Shown: positions 9,212 to 17,691, counted from the first letter of the stretch. The stretch: DNA of 64,000 nucleotides from Durusdinium trenchii (GCA_963970005.1 CAXAMN010021362.1:1005026-1069025), one strand, 5' to 3'. Made by a program: numbers and translations. The notes: a model not told the origin generated them from the letters alone.

Positions 9212-9485
9212 TCATCCTTTTCCATCCGAGCTTTCCCCTTTCGTGTTCCGGTTTTTCATCCGAGCGTCAATCAATTTCTGAACGCCCTGGCCCATATCAT
9301 CCACGATCTTGGTGGTCCTGGGTCTTTCTCCGACGGACTGGACGGAGGCTCGGCTCCGCGTTGGTGCGCCCGGCATCACCAGGTGCCGCTGCAACCGCGT
9401 ACCAGGGATGTCCAGGCTCGGCTGGAGGAGCGCCTGGACCCTTTGGGATGGTGCCACTGCTTGGTACACCACGACTCCGTGAAAG
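9212..9485 (-). CDS. Candidate terminal exon of an unknown host gene
   Basis: Minus-strand frame VVVYQAVAPSQRVQALL ... TTKIVDDMGQGVQKLIDARM ends at a TGA at 9212. A possible acceptor (TTTCACAAG) precedes 9485. Composition is that of a soluble, partly helical, basic C-terminus. No family is recognised. The Copia element begins about 110 bp upstream of this exon on the gene's strand, so if the exon is real the element most likely sits in its preceding intron or 5' flank. The weak point is that no upstream exon has been joined to it. Confidence 0.3.
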
Positions 9486-9590
9486 CTTGTGAAAGGGTGG
9501 TGAGGATTGGACACTTCGATTCCGATTCCTATGTATGTTCCATCCAATCACCACCCGGTGCGGTTTGTTGCTTTTTGATGCTTTTTGAAT

Positions 9591-9595
9591 ATTCC
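9591..9595 (+). repeat. Target-site duplication, left copy (ATTCC)
   Basis: ATTCC directly precedes the TG start of the left LTR and recurs directly after the CA end of the right LTR at 17950-17954. A 5-bp duplication is the usual footprint of Copia integrases. Confidence 0.9.
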
Positions 9596-9824
9596 TGTGA
9601 GTTGTGTGCTACACAACATAGAATTTGAAGTGTGCTACACAACATAGAATTTGAACATGAAACCTTGAACTCGCGCGCCGCCTCAAAACACAGGGCGGGC
9701 CGCGTACGCACTCGAGCGATGGCTTGAAAACGGCCGTTGGTTTGCGGCCCTTCCGTTCAACGATTTTGTCTAGGACTTCGTGCACCTAGCTTCGGTTCGT
9801 GGTTTGCTCCCCACGTTACCAACA
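9596..9824 (+). repeat. 5' LTR of the Copia element
   Basis: A 229-bp LTR starting TGTGAGTTGT and ending TTACCAACA, identical by eye to 17721-17949. Near its start a 26-bp unit (GTGTGCTACACAACATAG...) is repeated in tandem at 9604-9629 and 9630-9655. No clear TATA box or polyadenylation signal is visible. Antisense frames in this LTR are chance. Confidence 0.93.
9604..9655 (+). repeat. 26-bp tandem duplication within the LTR
   Basis: Two perfect copies of a 26-bp unit (9604-9629, 9630-9655), each containing TGTGCTACACAACATAGAAT. The same pair occurs in the 3' LTR at 17729-17780. A duplicated block in the U3-like part could be an enhancer-type element; this is inference. Confidence 0.8.
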
Positions 9825-9825
9825 T

Positions 9826-9837
9826 TGGTAGCGGAGC
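9826..9837 (+). promoter_or_regulatory. Primer binding site (tRNA-Met-like)
   Basis: TGGTAGCGGAGC begins two bases after the left LTR. It is complementary to a tRNA 3' end GCTCCGCTACCA and matches the common Copia initiator-Met site TGGTATCAGAGC at 10 of 12 positions. The exact donor tRNA of this organism is unknown. Confidence 0.6.
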
Positions 9838-9849
9838 GTGGCACGCTCA

Positions 9850-10980
9850 ATGCCCGCTCCAGGGGATGGACCTTCAGCCTCGGGTCCGTCGACTACATCT
9901 TCGGTGGCTGGTGGGACCATTGAAGCGATGCGAGATACCTACATCCCGATCTTCAACAACCGTGTCAACGACTACCGGGAATGGCGACAGCGCATCTTGC
10001 TGTACAAGCGCAAGCTTGCTTTGCAGGGCAAGGAGAAGGAAGCCACTTTGAACTTGCTGACAAGTCTTCATGGAGTGGCTTGGAAACAAGTTGAACACTT
10101 GGTTGAGAGTGTTGTGGAGTCCTCCGACGGCTTCGACAAAGTGTTGGTCACGCTGGATGCAGCGTTCAAATACGACAGTCGTGTCGAAATGCCAAGAGCC
10201 TTGGAGAAGTTCTTCTATCAACTCACGAGGAGGGGAGACCAAACCCTTCTCCAATACTGCTCAGAACACAGAGAGCAGTTGCGAGAAATCGAGAAATTCG
10301 GCATCAAGATGCCGGACAGCGTTTCCGGCTGGATGTTCTTGAGGAGAAGCCAACTGACCTTGGAACAGCGTCAGCTCGTGCAATCCCAGGTCGGCGCCGA
10401 GATGAAAACGGCAAAGATCGAAGAGGCCATGTACTACCTGTTCGGCCAGGACTATAGATCTCGAGTTGACCAGAGCACCAAATGGCAGAAGAGCCCGAAA
10501 GGGAAAGGTCAGCGATGGTATCCAAGGAAGAGCCAACAAGGCTATGCAGCAGAGGATTATGACCCGGAGTACGAGGAAGAGCCAGAGGATGGATTTGCCC
10601 TTCTTGAGGAGGAGACCTATGAGGAAGAGCCCAACTACGACGAGACTGAGGAGTATGAGGCCATCGACGACGAGCTCTACTACCAGGATGATGGATGGGC
10701 CGATGAACCTGATCCTCAACTGGAGGAAGCCTATGCCACATACCTTGATGCACGAAGGCAGTTTGCAAACATCAAGGCCTCAAGAGGATATTATCCAGTG
10801 GTGGCATTGACGACTCCTGAGATGCCTACCTCATCCAGTTCGTCTACGGCAACTTCACAGAGGCCAATCCCCAAGGGAGGAAAAGGCAAGAAGGGCAAGG
10901 GGAAGAACAAGTCCCCCCCCTCAGAAGGGGTCCGCCTTGAACAGGGGAAGGACAGCTTTGGACACCATGCAGTGCTTTAA
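9850..10980 (+). CDS. Copia gag (frame leaves real protein at a C8 run)
   Basis: The first ATG after the LTR (9850, MPAPGDGPSASGPS) opens the frame; the open frame extends a few codons upstream but without ATG. IPIFNNRVNDYREWRQRILL and LLTSLHGVAWKQVEHLVE match the helical UBN2-type gag domain of Copia elements. An acidic, Tyr/Glu-rich stretch (about 10550-10740) and a Lys-rich segment (GGKGKKGKGKNKS) follow. At eight C residues (10913-10920) the frame must move by one base to enter the zinc knuckle in the next frame, so gag and pol were probably one polyprotein. The last about 20 codons before the stop at 10980 are therefore not native. Role: capsid formation and RNA packaging. Confidence 0.8.
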   Translation: MPAPGDGPSASGPSTTSSVAGGTIEAMRDTYIPIFNNRVNDYREWRQRILLYKRKLALQGKEKEATLNLLTSLHGVAWKQVEHLVESVVESSDGFDKVLVTLDAAFKYDSRVEMPRALEKFFYQLTRRGDQTLLQYCSEHREQLREIEKFGIKMPDSVSGWMFLRRSQLTLEQRQLVQSQVGAEMKTAKIEEAMYYLFGQDYRSRVDQSTKWQKSPKGKGQRWYPRKSQQGYAAEDYDPEYEEEPEDGFALLEEETYEEEPNYDETEEYEAIDDELYYQDDGWADEPDPQLEEAYATYLDARRQFANIKASRGYYPVVALTTPEMPTSSSSSTATSQRPIPKGGKGKKGKGKNKSPPSEGVRLEQGKDSFGHHAVL

Positions 10981-13363
10981 GTGCGGCAGGTACGGACATG
11001 CTGCCGCTGAATGTCCCATGAACAAGACCTCCCAATCCCCGAAGAGAGCCAAGACGGACACCGCCAACAAGGGCACTGGGCAAGCATACATGATGTATGA
11101 CTTGCAGGATCATGGACTACCAGCTCTCTCGGAACATGGATGGTATGGTCTGCAGGACGGTGGAGCCAGCAGCATGGTGTGCGGACATCAGACTTTGATG
11201 CAGATCATCGAGTACATGCATGGATGTGGTGTTCCCCTGGAGAGGTATACATTCCACCCAACTACAAAGATGTTTGGGTTCGGAGGTGATGCCATGAGGA
11301 AAGCACAGTGGACAGTGAAGCTCCCGGTGTATGTCAACGGCAAGTCCGGCTTGGTGGAATGCTTCTTGGTGGATGGCTCAACCCCGCTTCTGATCGGCAG
11401 GCCTATCTTGAAGGCCCTCAAGGTCCGTGTCGACTGGAACAAGGACCTGATCAGCTATGATGAAGAGGATTGGAAGCCTGCAGTGAAGGGGGAGCGAGGT
11501 GAGTATCTGCTCAGGCTGGATGAAGGGGTCAGCCAGGACCCTGAGGGAAAGGTGTTGGACTTCGACCTAGTCACGACGGAGACTTTTGAGATGGTCCAGA
11601 GAGAGGGCATCATGCACACGTCCACCTACACCCTCATCCAGTATTTGGAAGCAACAGGCAGAGAACCACCGGAGCACTGTCTACAGGCAGATGATGAGAA
11701 CGTGACGGATGAAGAGTCAAGTGGTTGTCCACCACCTCAAGCTCCAGATGATGATGAAGTGGCGCTTGTGAGAAAGGAGATTACGGATAAGCTGCTTCGA
11801 GGCATCCGGTTCCATCATGCCACGATGTTTGCGCATCGACGCACAGTTTTGGAGCAAGGACTGCGCGCCCATGAAGAAGGCATGAAAGTTTTCTGGGAAG
11901 TGTACTCAGGTGAAGCTGGTCTGTCTTTGGAGATGCAGAGACGAGGCTACATGGTCTTCAGCTTTGACATCAACACAGGCTGGGACTTTGACATTCCAGA
12001 CCATCGAAATGCATACTACAAGTTGCTTGAAGACATCTCCCCAGACTTCATCTGGATTGCCCCTGCGTGCAAAAAGTGGTCCCGCATGCAGGCGCTGAAC
12101 ACACTGACACCCGAGCAGGAGTTTGCCCTTCAATGCGACCGAGATTATGAAGAAGCAGTTCATCTGAAGGTAGCAGAACGTTCCTTCACCATTCAGTACA
12201 ACGAAGGAAGGGACGCCGGGATTGAGCATCCTGCTGGATCCAAAGCTTGGGACACCAAAACCTGGAAGAAGCTAGCAGGCTGGCCATGCTTGCTGGATCA
12301 GTGTGCCTACGACACAAAGATCGCAGACCACTATGTGAAGAAGCCCACGAGGCTGCAGCTGACCAGTGCCTCAATGGTTGACTTCTTGGCATGGCGATGT
12401 CCCGGTGACCATGAGCATCTACCATTAGAAGGATCACTACCAGGAGTGGGATCTCTGACAAAGGCTGCAGGAGCCTACCAACCAACCTTCTGCTACTACA
12501 TTGGAGAGGCAATTGATATGCTCTACTATGAGCCTGATGACTTCGTGGCTGCTGCTGATGAGATGGATGATGAGGAGTACACGCCAACAATAGCAGACCG
12601 CGAAGCTATGGATGATCTTGAGCCCAATGATGCACAGCCACTGCACGCTCCCGCACGAGAAGCTCGAGGAGATGATCCCTCAGCTGAGGGTCCTCGAGAA
12701 GACAATGCACACTCCACTGGAGTTCTACAGCGGTTGCATGCCCATGATCGCCAGCAAGCAAAGAGAACGGTGAGTCGGCTTCATCGGAATCTGGGACATC
12801 CCACAAATGCCGAGTTGATCAGGCTGTTGGAGATGAAACGAGCGTCTGATGTGCTTGTTCAATGTGCACGGGAACATGAATGCACTGTTTGTGCCCAGCA
12901 CCAACGACGACCACAAGTACCAGTTTCCTCTGTTCCCAATGCTCAGGAATTCAACAGCCGAGTCCAGGCAGACACATTGTGGATCCGGATTCCCAACATC
13001 CGACGGGCCCTACCAGTGCTGATGATCAGCGATGCTGCCACGAGATTCCTTGGAGGAAGAGTACTCCTCCGTGAGTCACCAGATGAGTTCATTCTGGCCC
13101 TGGAAAGAGCATGGGTCAGGAACTTTGGCCCGATGAAGACTTTGCAGGTTGATGACCACCGAAGCTGGAGCTCGGACTACGTTCGATCCTGGTGCTCAGA
13201 ACAGGGAGTGGAACTGCAGATATCGCCAGGACAAAGCCACACCCGCCTTGCAATCCTGGAGAGACGACACCAAGTCACAAGGCGTGCCCTGGAACTGTAC
13301 CTCGCAGATCAGGAAGAAGGGGACGTGAAGCTTCCTCATGAACCACGAGAACGACTAATTTAA
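10937..13363 (+). CDS. Copia pol part 1: zinc knuckle, protease, methyltransferase-like domain, integrase
   Basis: Residue numbers are from the first base given. Zinc knuckle CFKCGRYGHAAAEC (13-26) is CX2CX4HX4C. Aspartic protease: DGGASS (74-79), second strand LLIGRP (151-156). A methyltransferase-like domain follows (about 318-500): EVYSGEAGLSLEMQRRGY, APACKKWS, IEHP. Integrase zinc site is His616, His621, Cys649, Cys652 (RLHRNLGHP ... ECTVC); catalytic triad is Asp679 (VQADTLW), Asp739 (LQVDDHRSW), Glu775 (LERRHQV), giving D-35-E. The frame stops at 13363; about here a short disruption (13354-13366) shifts the protein into the next frame, where LCYVVPQINRS continues the integrase. Reactions: polyprotein cleavage, cDNA insertion; the methyltransferase target is unknown. 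Confidence 0.85.
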   Translation: MNRGRTALDTMQCFKCGRYGHAAAECPMNKTSQSPKRAKTDTANKGTGQAYMMYDLQDHGLPALSEHGWYGLQDGGASSMVCGHQTLMQIIEYMHGCGVPLERYTFHPTTKMFGFGGDAMRKAQWTVKLPVYVNGKSGLVECFLVDGSTPLLIGRPILKALKVRVDWNKDLISYDEEDWKPAVKGERGEYLLRLDEGVSQDPEGKVLDFDLVTTETFEMVQREGIMHTSTYTLIQYLEATGREPPEHCLQADDENVTDEESSGCPPPQAPDDDEVALVRKEITDKLLRGIRFHHATMFAHRRTVLEQGLRAHEEGMKVFWEVYSGEAGLSLEMQRRGYMVFSFDINTGWDFDIPDHRNAYYKLLEDISPDFIWIAPACKKWSRMQALNTLTPEQEFALQCDRDYEEAVHLKVAERSFTIQYNEGRDAGIEHPAGSKAWDTKTWKKLAGWPCLLDQCAYDTKIADHYVKKPTRLQLTSASMVDFLAWRCPGDHEHLPLEGSLPGVGSLTKAAGAYQPTFCYYIGEAIDMLYYEPDDFVAAADEMDDEEYTPTIADREAMDDLEPNDAQPLHAPAREARGDDPSAEGPREDNAHSTGVLQRLHAHDRQQAKRTVSRLHRNLGHPTNAELIRLLEMKRASDVLVQCAREHECTVCAQHQRRPQVPVSSVPNAQEFNSRVQADTLWIRIPNIRRALPVLMISDAATRFLGGRVLLRESPDEFILALERAWVRNFGPMKTLQVDDHRSWSSDYVRSWCSEQGVELQISPGQSHTRLAILERRHQVTRRALELYLADQEEGDVKLPHEPRERLI
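11888..12436 (+). other. Methyltransferase-like domain between protease and integrase of the Copia pol
   Basis: VFWEVYSGEAGLSLEMQRRG followed by YMVFSFDI has the shape of motif I and the acidic strand of C5-cytosine methyltransferases. DFIWIAPACKKWSRM sits where motif IV should be, with PAC in place of PPC but Cys kept. GIEHPAG resembles motif VI (ExP). This layout is, to my memory, common in dinoflagellate Copia polyproteins. Whether it still methylates DNA is unknown; the motif I glycines are partly retained. Confidence 0.55.
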
Positions 13364-13380
13364 TACAAGCTCTATGCTAC

Positions 13381-15429
13381 GTGGTTCCCCAGATCAACCG
13401 GAGCACAAATGTCCGAGGATACAGCCCAGTGCAGTGGGTGTTGGGATACACTCCCCATGTCCCAGGACTGCTCACAGAGGAGCCTCTGTCTCCACCGACT
13501 TTGGAACCATCTGACGAGTTCCTCAACAAGTTGAAGAGCCAGAAGGCAGCAGCAAATGCCGTATTCTCTGCAGATGTGGATACAAGGTTGAGACGGGCAC
13601 TCAACAGGAAGTACATGGGACAGCTGGCCACCTACCAATTGGGCGACCTTTGCTACTACTACCGTGATGGACCTGGTGGCATTGGACCCAAACTTCGATG
13701 GAGGGGACCGGCACGAGTGGTGATGGTGGAACAACTGGAGGCAGGACCTTACAGCACCATCTACTGGATTGTCCACGGTACCAACTTGTTGAGAGCGGCA
13801 CCGGAACATCTTCGACCTGTCCCTGCATCAGAAGCGCCAAAGGTGAAGGAAGATGATCCTTTCTTCAGAGCACAACAAGCCCTTCAGAGCCTCAGAAGCC
13901 GAGGTACAACCCAGTACACTGACTTGACCAAGTCCAACAAGCGGCAGAGGCATGAAGTATCAAGTGGAGATGAAGAAGAGGAGTATGATCAAGATGGCGC
14001 CCAAGATGCATCAGAGGACGAGGGCCTGGAGGACACCTGGCAGGTGAGTGATGATCGAAGAGTCTGGACTCGGGTGCACAACCGTCCAAGAAGGGAGCTC
14101 TTTGTCCCTGAGCAGGACGATGACATCCCAACGGCTCAGTTCACTGATGAAAGGGTGACGACAGTGAGAAGGAAGCCCCCACACCCAGCACGGGTGAGTC
14201 TTAGAGATGAGTGGAGAAGACTAGACGCAGGGAGATCTCTTCACTACACCTGGACCGGGACGACAACCTTCACCATTGTGGAGACACAGGATTCAGACAT
14301 CGAGGAGATCGTCCAAGACATCCTTCAAGACCCTGGTGAACCAGATCCGGAGAACCAGGAAGACAAGGAGAACGAGCCACCTCAGGATGGTGAAGAGACT
14401 ATTGAGCCCGAAAATGGAGGACAGAGTTCCTTCGTACCAGCAGGAGGAGGAGCCCCTGCAGATTCGAGCCATGAATCACCTGAGGCAACAGGAGAGGAAG
14501 TGAGAGAGGACAACCCTGAAGCCCTACAGCCGCCTGAAGTTCCTGAAGTACCCGAACATCAGAAGAGACTGTACGATGGACCAGATCGGGAGAGCTTCAA
14601 GGCTCAGAGGACGAGGGTCGATCAACAAGAGACTCTTTCATTCTTAAGCAAGCCAAAAGCCTACGGACCCATTCGGTCCGAGACATCGAGAAGTACACCC
14701 TATGATCAGTTGACTCCCGAGGAGATGAACATGCAGATCGACATCGATGTCCAGTCAGTCACTGATCTACCACCTGGATGGAAGGTAGAAGGAGGATGGC
14801 TTTGCTTGGATGCCCCAACAGATGAGTGGACGATTGAAGGAAACTGGCTGATCCGAAATCATTATGTACCTCGCAAGGGAGCCTTCAGACCTACAGAAGA
14901 GACCTGTCCCATCGACCTGAACTACCTGGCCAAGGAGCGGGTGACTGCCACATCCCACGGCACCTACAAGGACCGTTGGAAACGTCACAGTGCCAATCAG
15001 ATGATCGAGTCCGCCTACTGGACTGGCCAGACGAAGTTTAAGATCAAACCAAACTGGAGACAGAAGGCACAGGAGGACTACAGCCAGAAGAGCATGGGGT
15101 ACAAGTCCTATCGACTTCCAGGAGATCAACCAATGACAAAGAAGAAGAAAGGAAAAGATGAAGTGTATGAGAGACACATGTCGGTGTCCGATCGACAGGC
15201 CTTTATGCAGGCCAAGATCAAGGAACTTGAGAGCTTCTTTAAGAACGAGGTCTGGCTCTATGACAAAGAAGGGAATGCCGACCCAGCAAGGATCCTCAAG
15301 GCACACTTCATCCTGACCTGGAAGAAGAACGAGGACGGGACGCCTCGTGCAAAAGCGAGGTTGATCACTCAGGGATTCAAGGATCCTGATGCCCTCTCCG
15401 GCAATCTCAACACAAATGCACAACATTGA
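13381..15429 (+). CDS. Copia pol part 2: integrase C-terminus, acidic linker, start of reverse transcriptase
   Basis: There is no native start; the open frame begins inside integrase. NRSTNVRGYSPVQWVLGYTP continues the catalytic core, and residues about 81-150 (YQLGDLCYYYRD, KLRWRGPARVV) form the C-terminal DNA-binding domain. A long acidic Pro/Glu/Asp-rich linker follows (about 140-440). A paired-Trp segment comes next (LPPGWKVEGGWL, EWTIEGNWLIRNHYVPRKG). RT begins near ARILKAHFILTWKK and TPRAKARLITQGF, the first conserved blocks of the Copia RT family. The frame ends TNAQH-stop where a C appears to be missing (about 15423); the next frame resumes LTRLSRG directly. It is a segment of one polyprotein, not a separate gene. 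Confidence 0.8.
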   Translation: MVPQINRSTNVRGYSPVQWVLGYTPHVPGLLTEEPLSPPTLEPSDEFLNKLKSQKAAANAVFSADVDTRLRRALNRKYMGQLATYQLGDLCYYYRDGPGGIGPKLRWRGPARVVMVEQLEAGPYSTIYWIVHGTNLLRAAPEHLRPVPASEAPKVKEDDPFFRAQQALQSLRSRGTTQYTDLTKSNKRQRHEVSSGDEEEEYDQDGAQDASEDEGLEDTWQVSDDRRVWTRVHNRPRRELFVPEQDDDIPTAQFTDERVTTVRRKPPHPARVSLRDEWRRLDAGRSLHYTWTGTTTFTIVETQDSDIEEIVQDILQDPGEPDPENQEDKENEPPQDGEETIEPENGGQSSFVPAGGGAPADSSHESPEATGEEVREDNPEALQPPEVPEVPEHQKRLYDGPDRESFKAQRTRVDQQETLSFLSKPKAYGPIRSETSRSTPYDQLTPEEMNMQIDIDVQSVTDLPPGWKVEGGWLCLDAPTDEWTIEGNWLIRNHYVPRKGAFRPTEETCPIDLNYLAKERVTATSHGTYKDRWKRHSANQMIESAYWTGQTKFKIKPNWRQKAQEDYSQKSMGYKSYRLPGDQPMTKKKKGKDEVYERHMSVSDRQAFMQAKIKELESFFKNEVWLYDKEGNADPARILKAHFILTWKKNEDGTPRAKARLITQGFKDPDALSGNLNTNAQH

Positions 15430-17294
15430 CCAGACTCTCAAGAGGCATGATCTTGTCCATTTGCCAGCTCTACACTTGGAAGATGTTCACCAGTGACATC
15501 ACCACCGCATTCTTGCAGGGCAAGAACTTCGATCAAAGCACGAACAGAGTGATCTGGATCAAACTGCCCAAGGATGCAAAAGCACTTTTGGGACTACAAC
15601 CAGATGACTCAACGCTGATGAAACTGGTGAAGCCAATGTATGGACTATGTGATGCCCCGAGAGCCTGGTATGAGGAGGCAAGTGAAAGGATTCTGAGGGC
15701 CGGAGGTGGTGATATCCAACGACATCCACTGGATCCATGCCTATTTCTTGTGTACCGTCCTTTGCCAGCTGAACGAGCAATGGACCCCATGGTGGAAAGA
15801 GATCTTGCCTGCATCTTCGGAATCCATGTGGACGACCTGGTAGGTTGCGGAGACCCACAAGATCAATACTTCATAGATGTGAAGAAGAAATTGCAGGAGA
15901 TCTTCACCTTTAGGGAGTGGCAGGACGGCAACAAGCTTGAGTATTGTGGGAGCCAGATTGATTGCGAGAAGGATGAAGTGATCGTGCTGAAGCAGGAGGA
16001 ATACATTCACAAGGTGAAGCCAATTCCTATCACCAAGGAAAGGCTGAGAGACACCTCCCTGGCGGTCACTGAGAAAGAAAGATCCCTGCTACGAGGCCTA
16101 ATCGGAGGCCTACAATGGCCAGCGACACAAAGTGCCCCCCATCTGCAAGTTGGAATTTCTCAGCTAGCTGGAGAAACATCACGAGCCACGATCGAGACAT
16201 TGCAGAAGGGCAACAAGCACTTACGCTATGCCAAAGAGTATGCCGACGTTGGTCTACAGTACAGAAAACTGGGCTCAAAAGATGAGATGACTTTCATTGC
16301 CTACAGTGATGCCTCCTTCGCGACAAGATGCGACCTGAGCAGTCAAGGAGGATACATACTGGCAATGTGTCATCGGGATGTTGCAGAAGGCAAGTGTGAA
16401 GGGCACTATAACGTTCTGGATTGGAGAAGCTGGAAGTTGCCCCGAGTGTCGAGAAGCACTTTGTCAGCCGAAAGCCAGGCAGCAAGTGAAGCAGCTGACA
16501 GCCTCATGTACACGACACTCTTCTGGAACCTCATCTTCAGAGCATTGATGCCCCTGGACAACGTCAGCACCGGCTACTTGGCAAACAGCCCAAAACTTGT
16601 CGTGGACGCCAAGGCCCTATATGACATCCTGGTGAAGGATGAAATCCAAGCTGCAACAGGAGCTGACAAGAGGACCACCATTGAAGCCTTGGTTTGCAGA
16701 GACAAGCTGGCATGTTGCAATGGTAAAGTACGATGGGTATCATCGGAGCTCCAATATGCAGATGGCCTCACCAAAGATGCAGCTGCTCCACTACTTGGTC
16801 AACGCCTGAGAACACACATGACCAAGCTCACAAGTGATGACAATTTCCAGGCATCGAAGAAGAAGAACATGGCAAGCCGCAAGAAAGGTGAGAACATGTA
16901 TGCCATTAAGAAGCCAGAGCGAGCACTTTTCGCTATGTTCGCAACTCACTTCATGAGTTCCGCAAAGGCAGAATGGGAGATAAATGAGACCTATGGAACG
17001 AAGGTGGAAAACTATGACCATGACGAGTATGACAAGATGGAATATGTCCTGATGATCCTGTTCACCTTGATGATCGGCATGTTCATTTGGTTCTGCATAA
17101 AATGCAGCAATGGTTGGACTATGACCTGGACGCCAACAACTACACGAAAGGAACACGCAGCCGAGAAAAGGGGGACAACACGAGAAATGAGCGCCCAAAC
17201 GACCAGAACTGGCTTGGAGGAAGAGAGACTGATTCAACTCAGGAAAGACAAAATGGCCTTGACAGAGGAAGTAGCAAATCTCAAGAATGAATGA
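15426..17294 (+). CDS. Copia pol part 3: reverse transcriptase, RNase H, transmembrane helix
   Basis: The frame resumes RT: motif A FTSDITTAFLQG (Asp24), KPMYGLCDAPRAWYE, and the catalytic HVDD at 134-137, a His-for-Tyr variant of YVDD. RNase H follows: AYSDASF (Asp295), LSAESQAASEAAD and a late YADGLTK. After RNase H the protein does not end. It runs through a basic linker into a predicted transmembrane helix (residues about 539-561, MEYVLMILFTLMIGMFIWFC) and a Glu/Lys heptad region (EEERLIQLRKDKMALTEEVA). A TGA at 17292-17294 stops it inside that coiled coil. Role: cDNA synthesis; the added membrane part has no assigned function. Confidence 0.85.
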   Translation: MTRLSRGMILSICQLYTWKMFTSDITTAFLQGKNFDQSTNRVIWIKLPKDAKALLGLQPDDSTLMKLVKPMYGLCDAPRAWYEEASERILRAGGGDIQRHPLDPCLFLVYRPLPAERAMDPMVERDLACIFGIHVDDLVGCGDPQDQYFIDVKKKLQEIFTFREWQDGNKLEYCGSQIDCEKDEVIVLKQEEYIHKVKPIPITKERLRDTSLAVTEKERSLLRGLIGGLQWPATQSAPHLQVGISQLAGETSRATIETLQKGNKHLRYAKEYADVGLQYRKLGSKDEMTFIAYSDASFATRCDLSSQGGYILAMCHRDVAEGKCEGHYNVLDWRSWKLPRVSRSTLSAESQAASEAADSLMYTTLFWNLIFRALMPLDNVSTGYLANSPKLVVDAKALYDILVKDEIQAATGADKRTTIEALVCRDKLACCNGKVRWVSSELQYADGLTKDAAAPLLGQRLRTHMTKLTSDDNFQASKKKNMASRKKGENMYAIKKPERALFAMFATHFMSSAKAEWEINETYGTKVENYDHDEYDKMEYVLMILFTLMIGMFIWFCIKCSNGWTMTWTPTTTRKEHAAEKRGTTREMSAQTTRTGLEEERLIQLRKDKMALTEEVANLKNE

Positions 17295-17654
17295 GCACTG
17301 GCACAGCACCAGTACCAAAATACCCGGAGGCACGAAGAGATCTTGCATCGAGAACTACAAAAGCTGAAGGATGAGCAGCAGAGGATGCTCGACCAGAAGC
17401 TGAAAGTGGCAAAGCAACAGGCATCGCTGAAACCAGTGTACCTGGCAAGCATGGGAGGCTGTTGGCATGCAAGCAGAGCCTGCGTTGGACAACGCACTGC
17501 CAACCTGGTATACACCAGGCAACCATGCAAGGCATGTGCCCATCCGTTCTTTGAGGAATGCACGCCACAATCCGAGATGGAAGGTGTGCACTGGGCACAG
17601 AATGTCCACGGTGACCTGACCGGCACGGCAGTGAGCTCGAATGTCAACTGGTAG
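17295..17654 (+). CDS. Copia pol C-terminal tail: coiled coil and Cys/His motif, same phase after an in-frame stop
   Basis: Directly past the TGA, in the same phase, the sequence stays open for 119 codons to a TAG at 17652-17654. The heptad region continues (LHRELQKLKDEQQRMLDQKL), so the stop splits one coiled coil. After it comes VYLASMGGCWHASRACVG and, 16 residues on, CKAC. The CxHx3C ... CxxC spacing recalls the metal-binding motif seen in Ada-like and nuclease-associated tails. Protein-like composition right up to a stop shortly before the 3' LTR suggests that the TGA is a recent mutation, or is read through. No ATG is needed if it is part of the polyprotein. Confidence 0.5.
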   Translation, partial: ALAQHQYQNTRRHEEILHRELQKLKDEQQRMLDQKLKVAKQQASLKPVYLASMGGCWHASRACVGQRTANLVYTRQPCKACAHPFFEECTPQSEMEGVHWAQNVHGDLTGTAVSSNVNW

Positions 17655-17691
17655 ACGAGATGCCAGATGCCACGAGCATGACTTTTGTTTT

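Noticed and set aside
9529..9711. Antisense frame across the left LTR, with a near-identical start to one at 17234-17836
   Set aside because: Both are the same LTR read backwards; the similarity comes from the LTR pair, and no protein-like core exists.
10913..10920. Programmed +1 frameshift between gag and pol of the Copia element
   Set aside because: Possible, but the same extra-base pattern at five other homopolymers favours slippage or sequence error; the gag frame also ends with a non-native tail.
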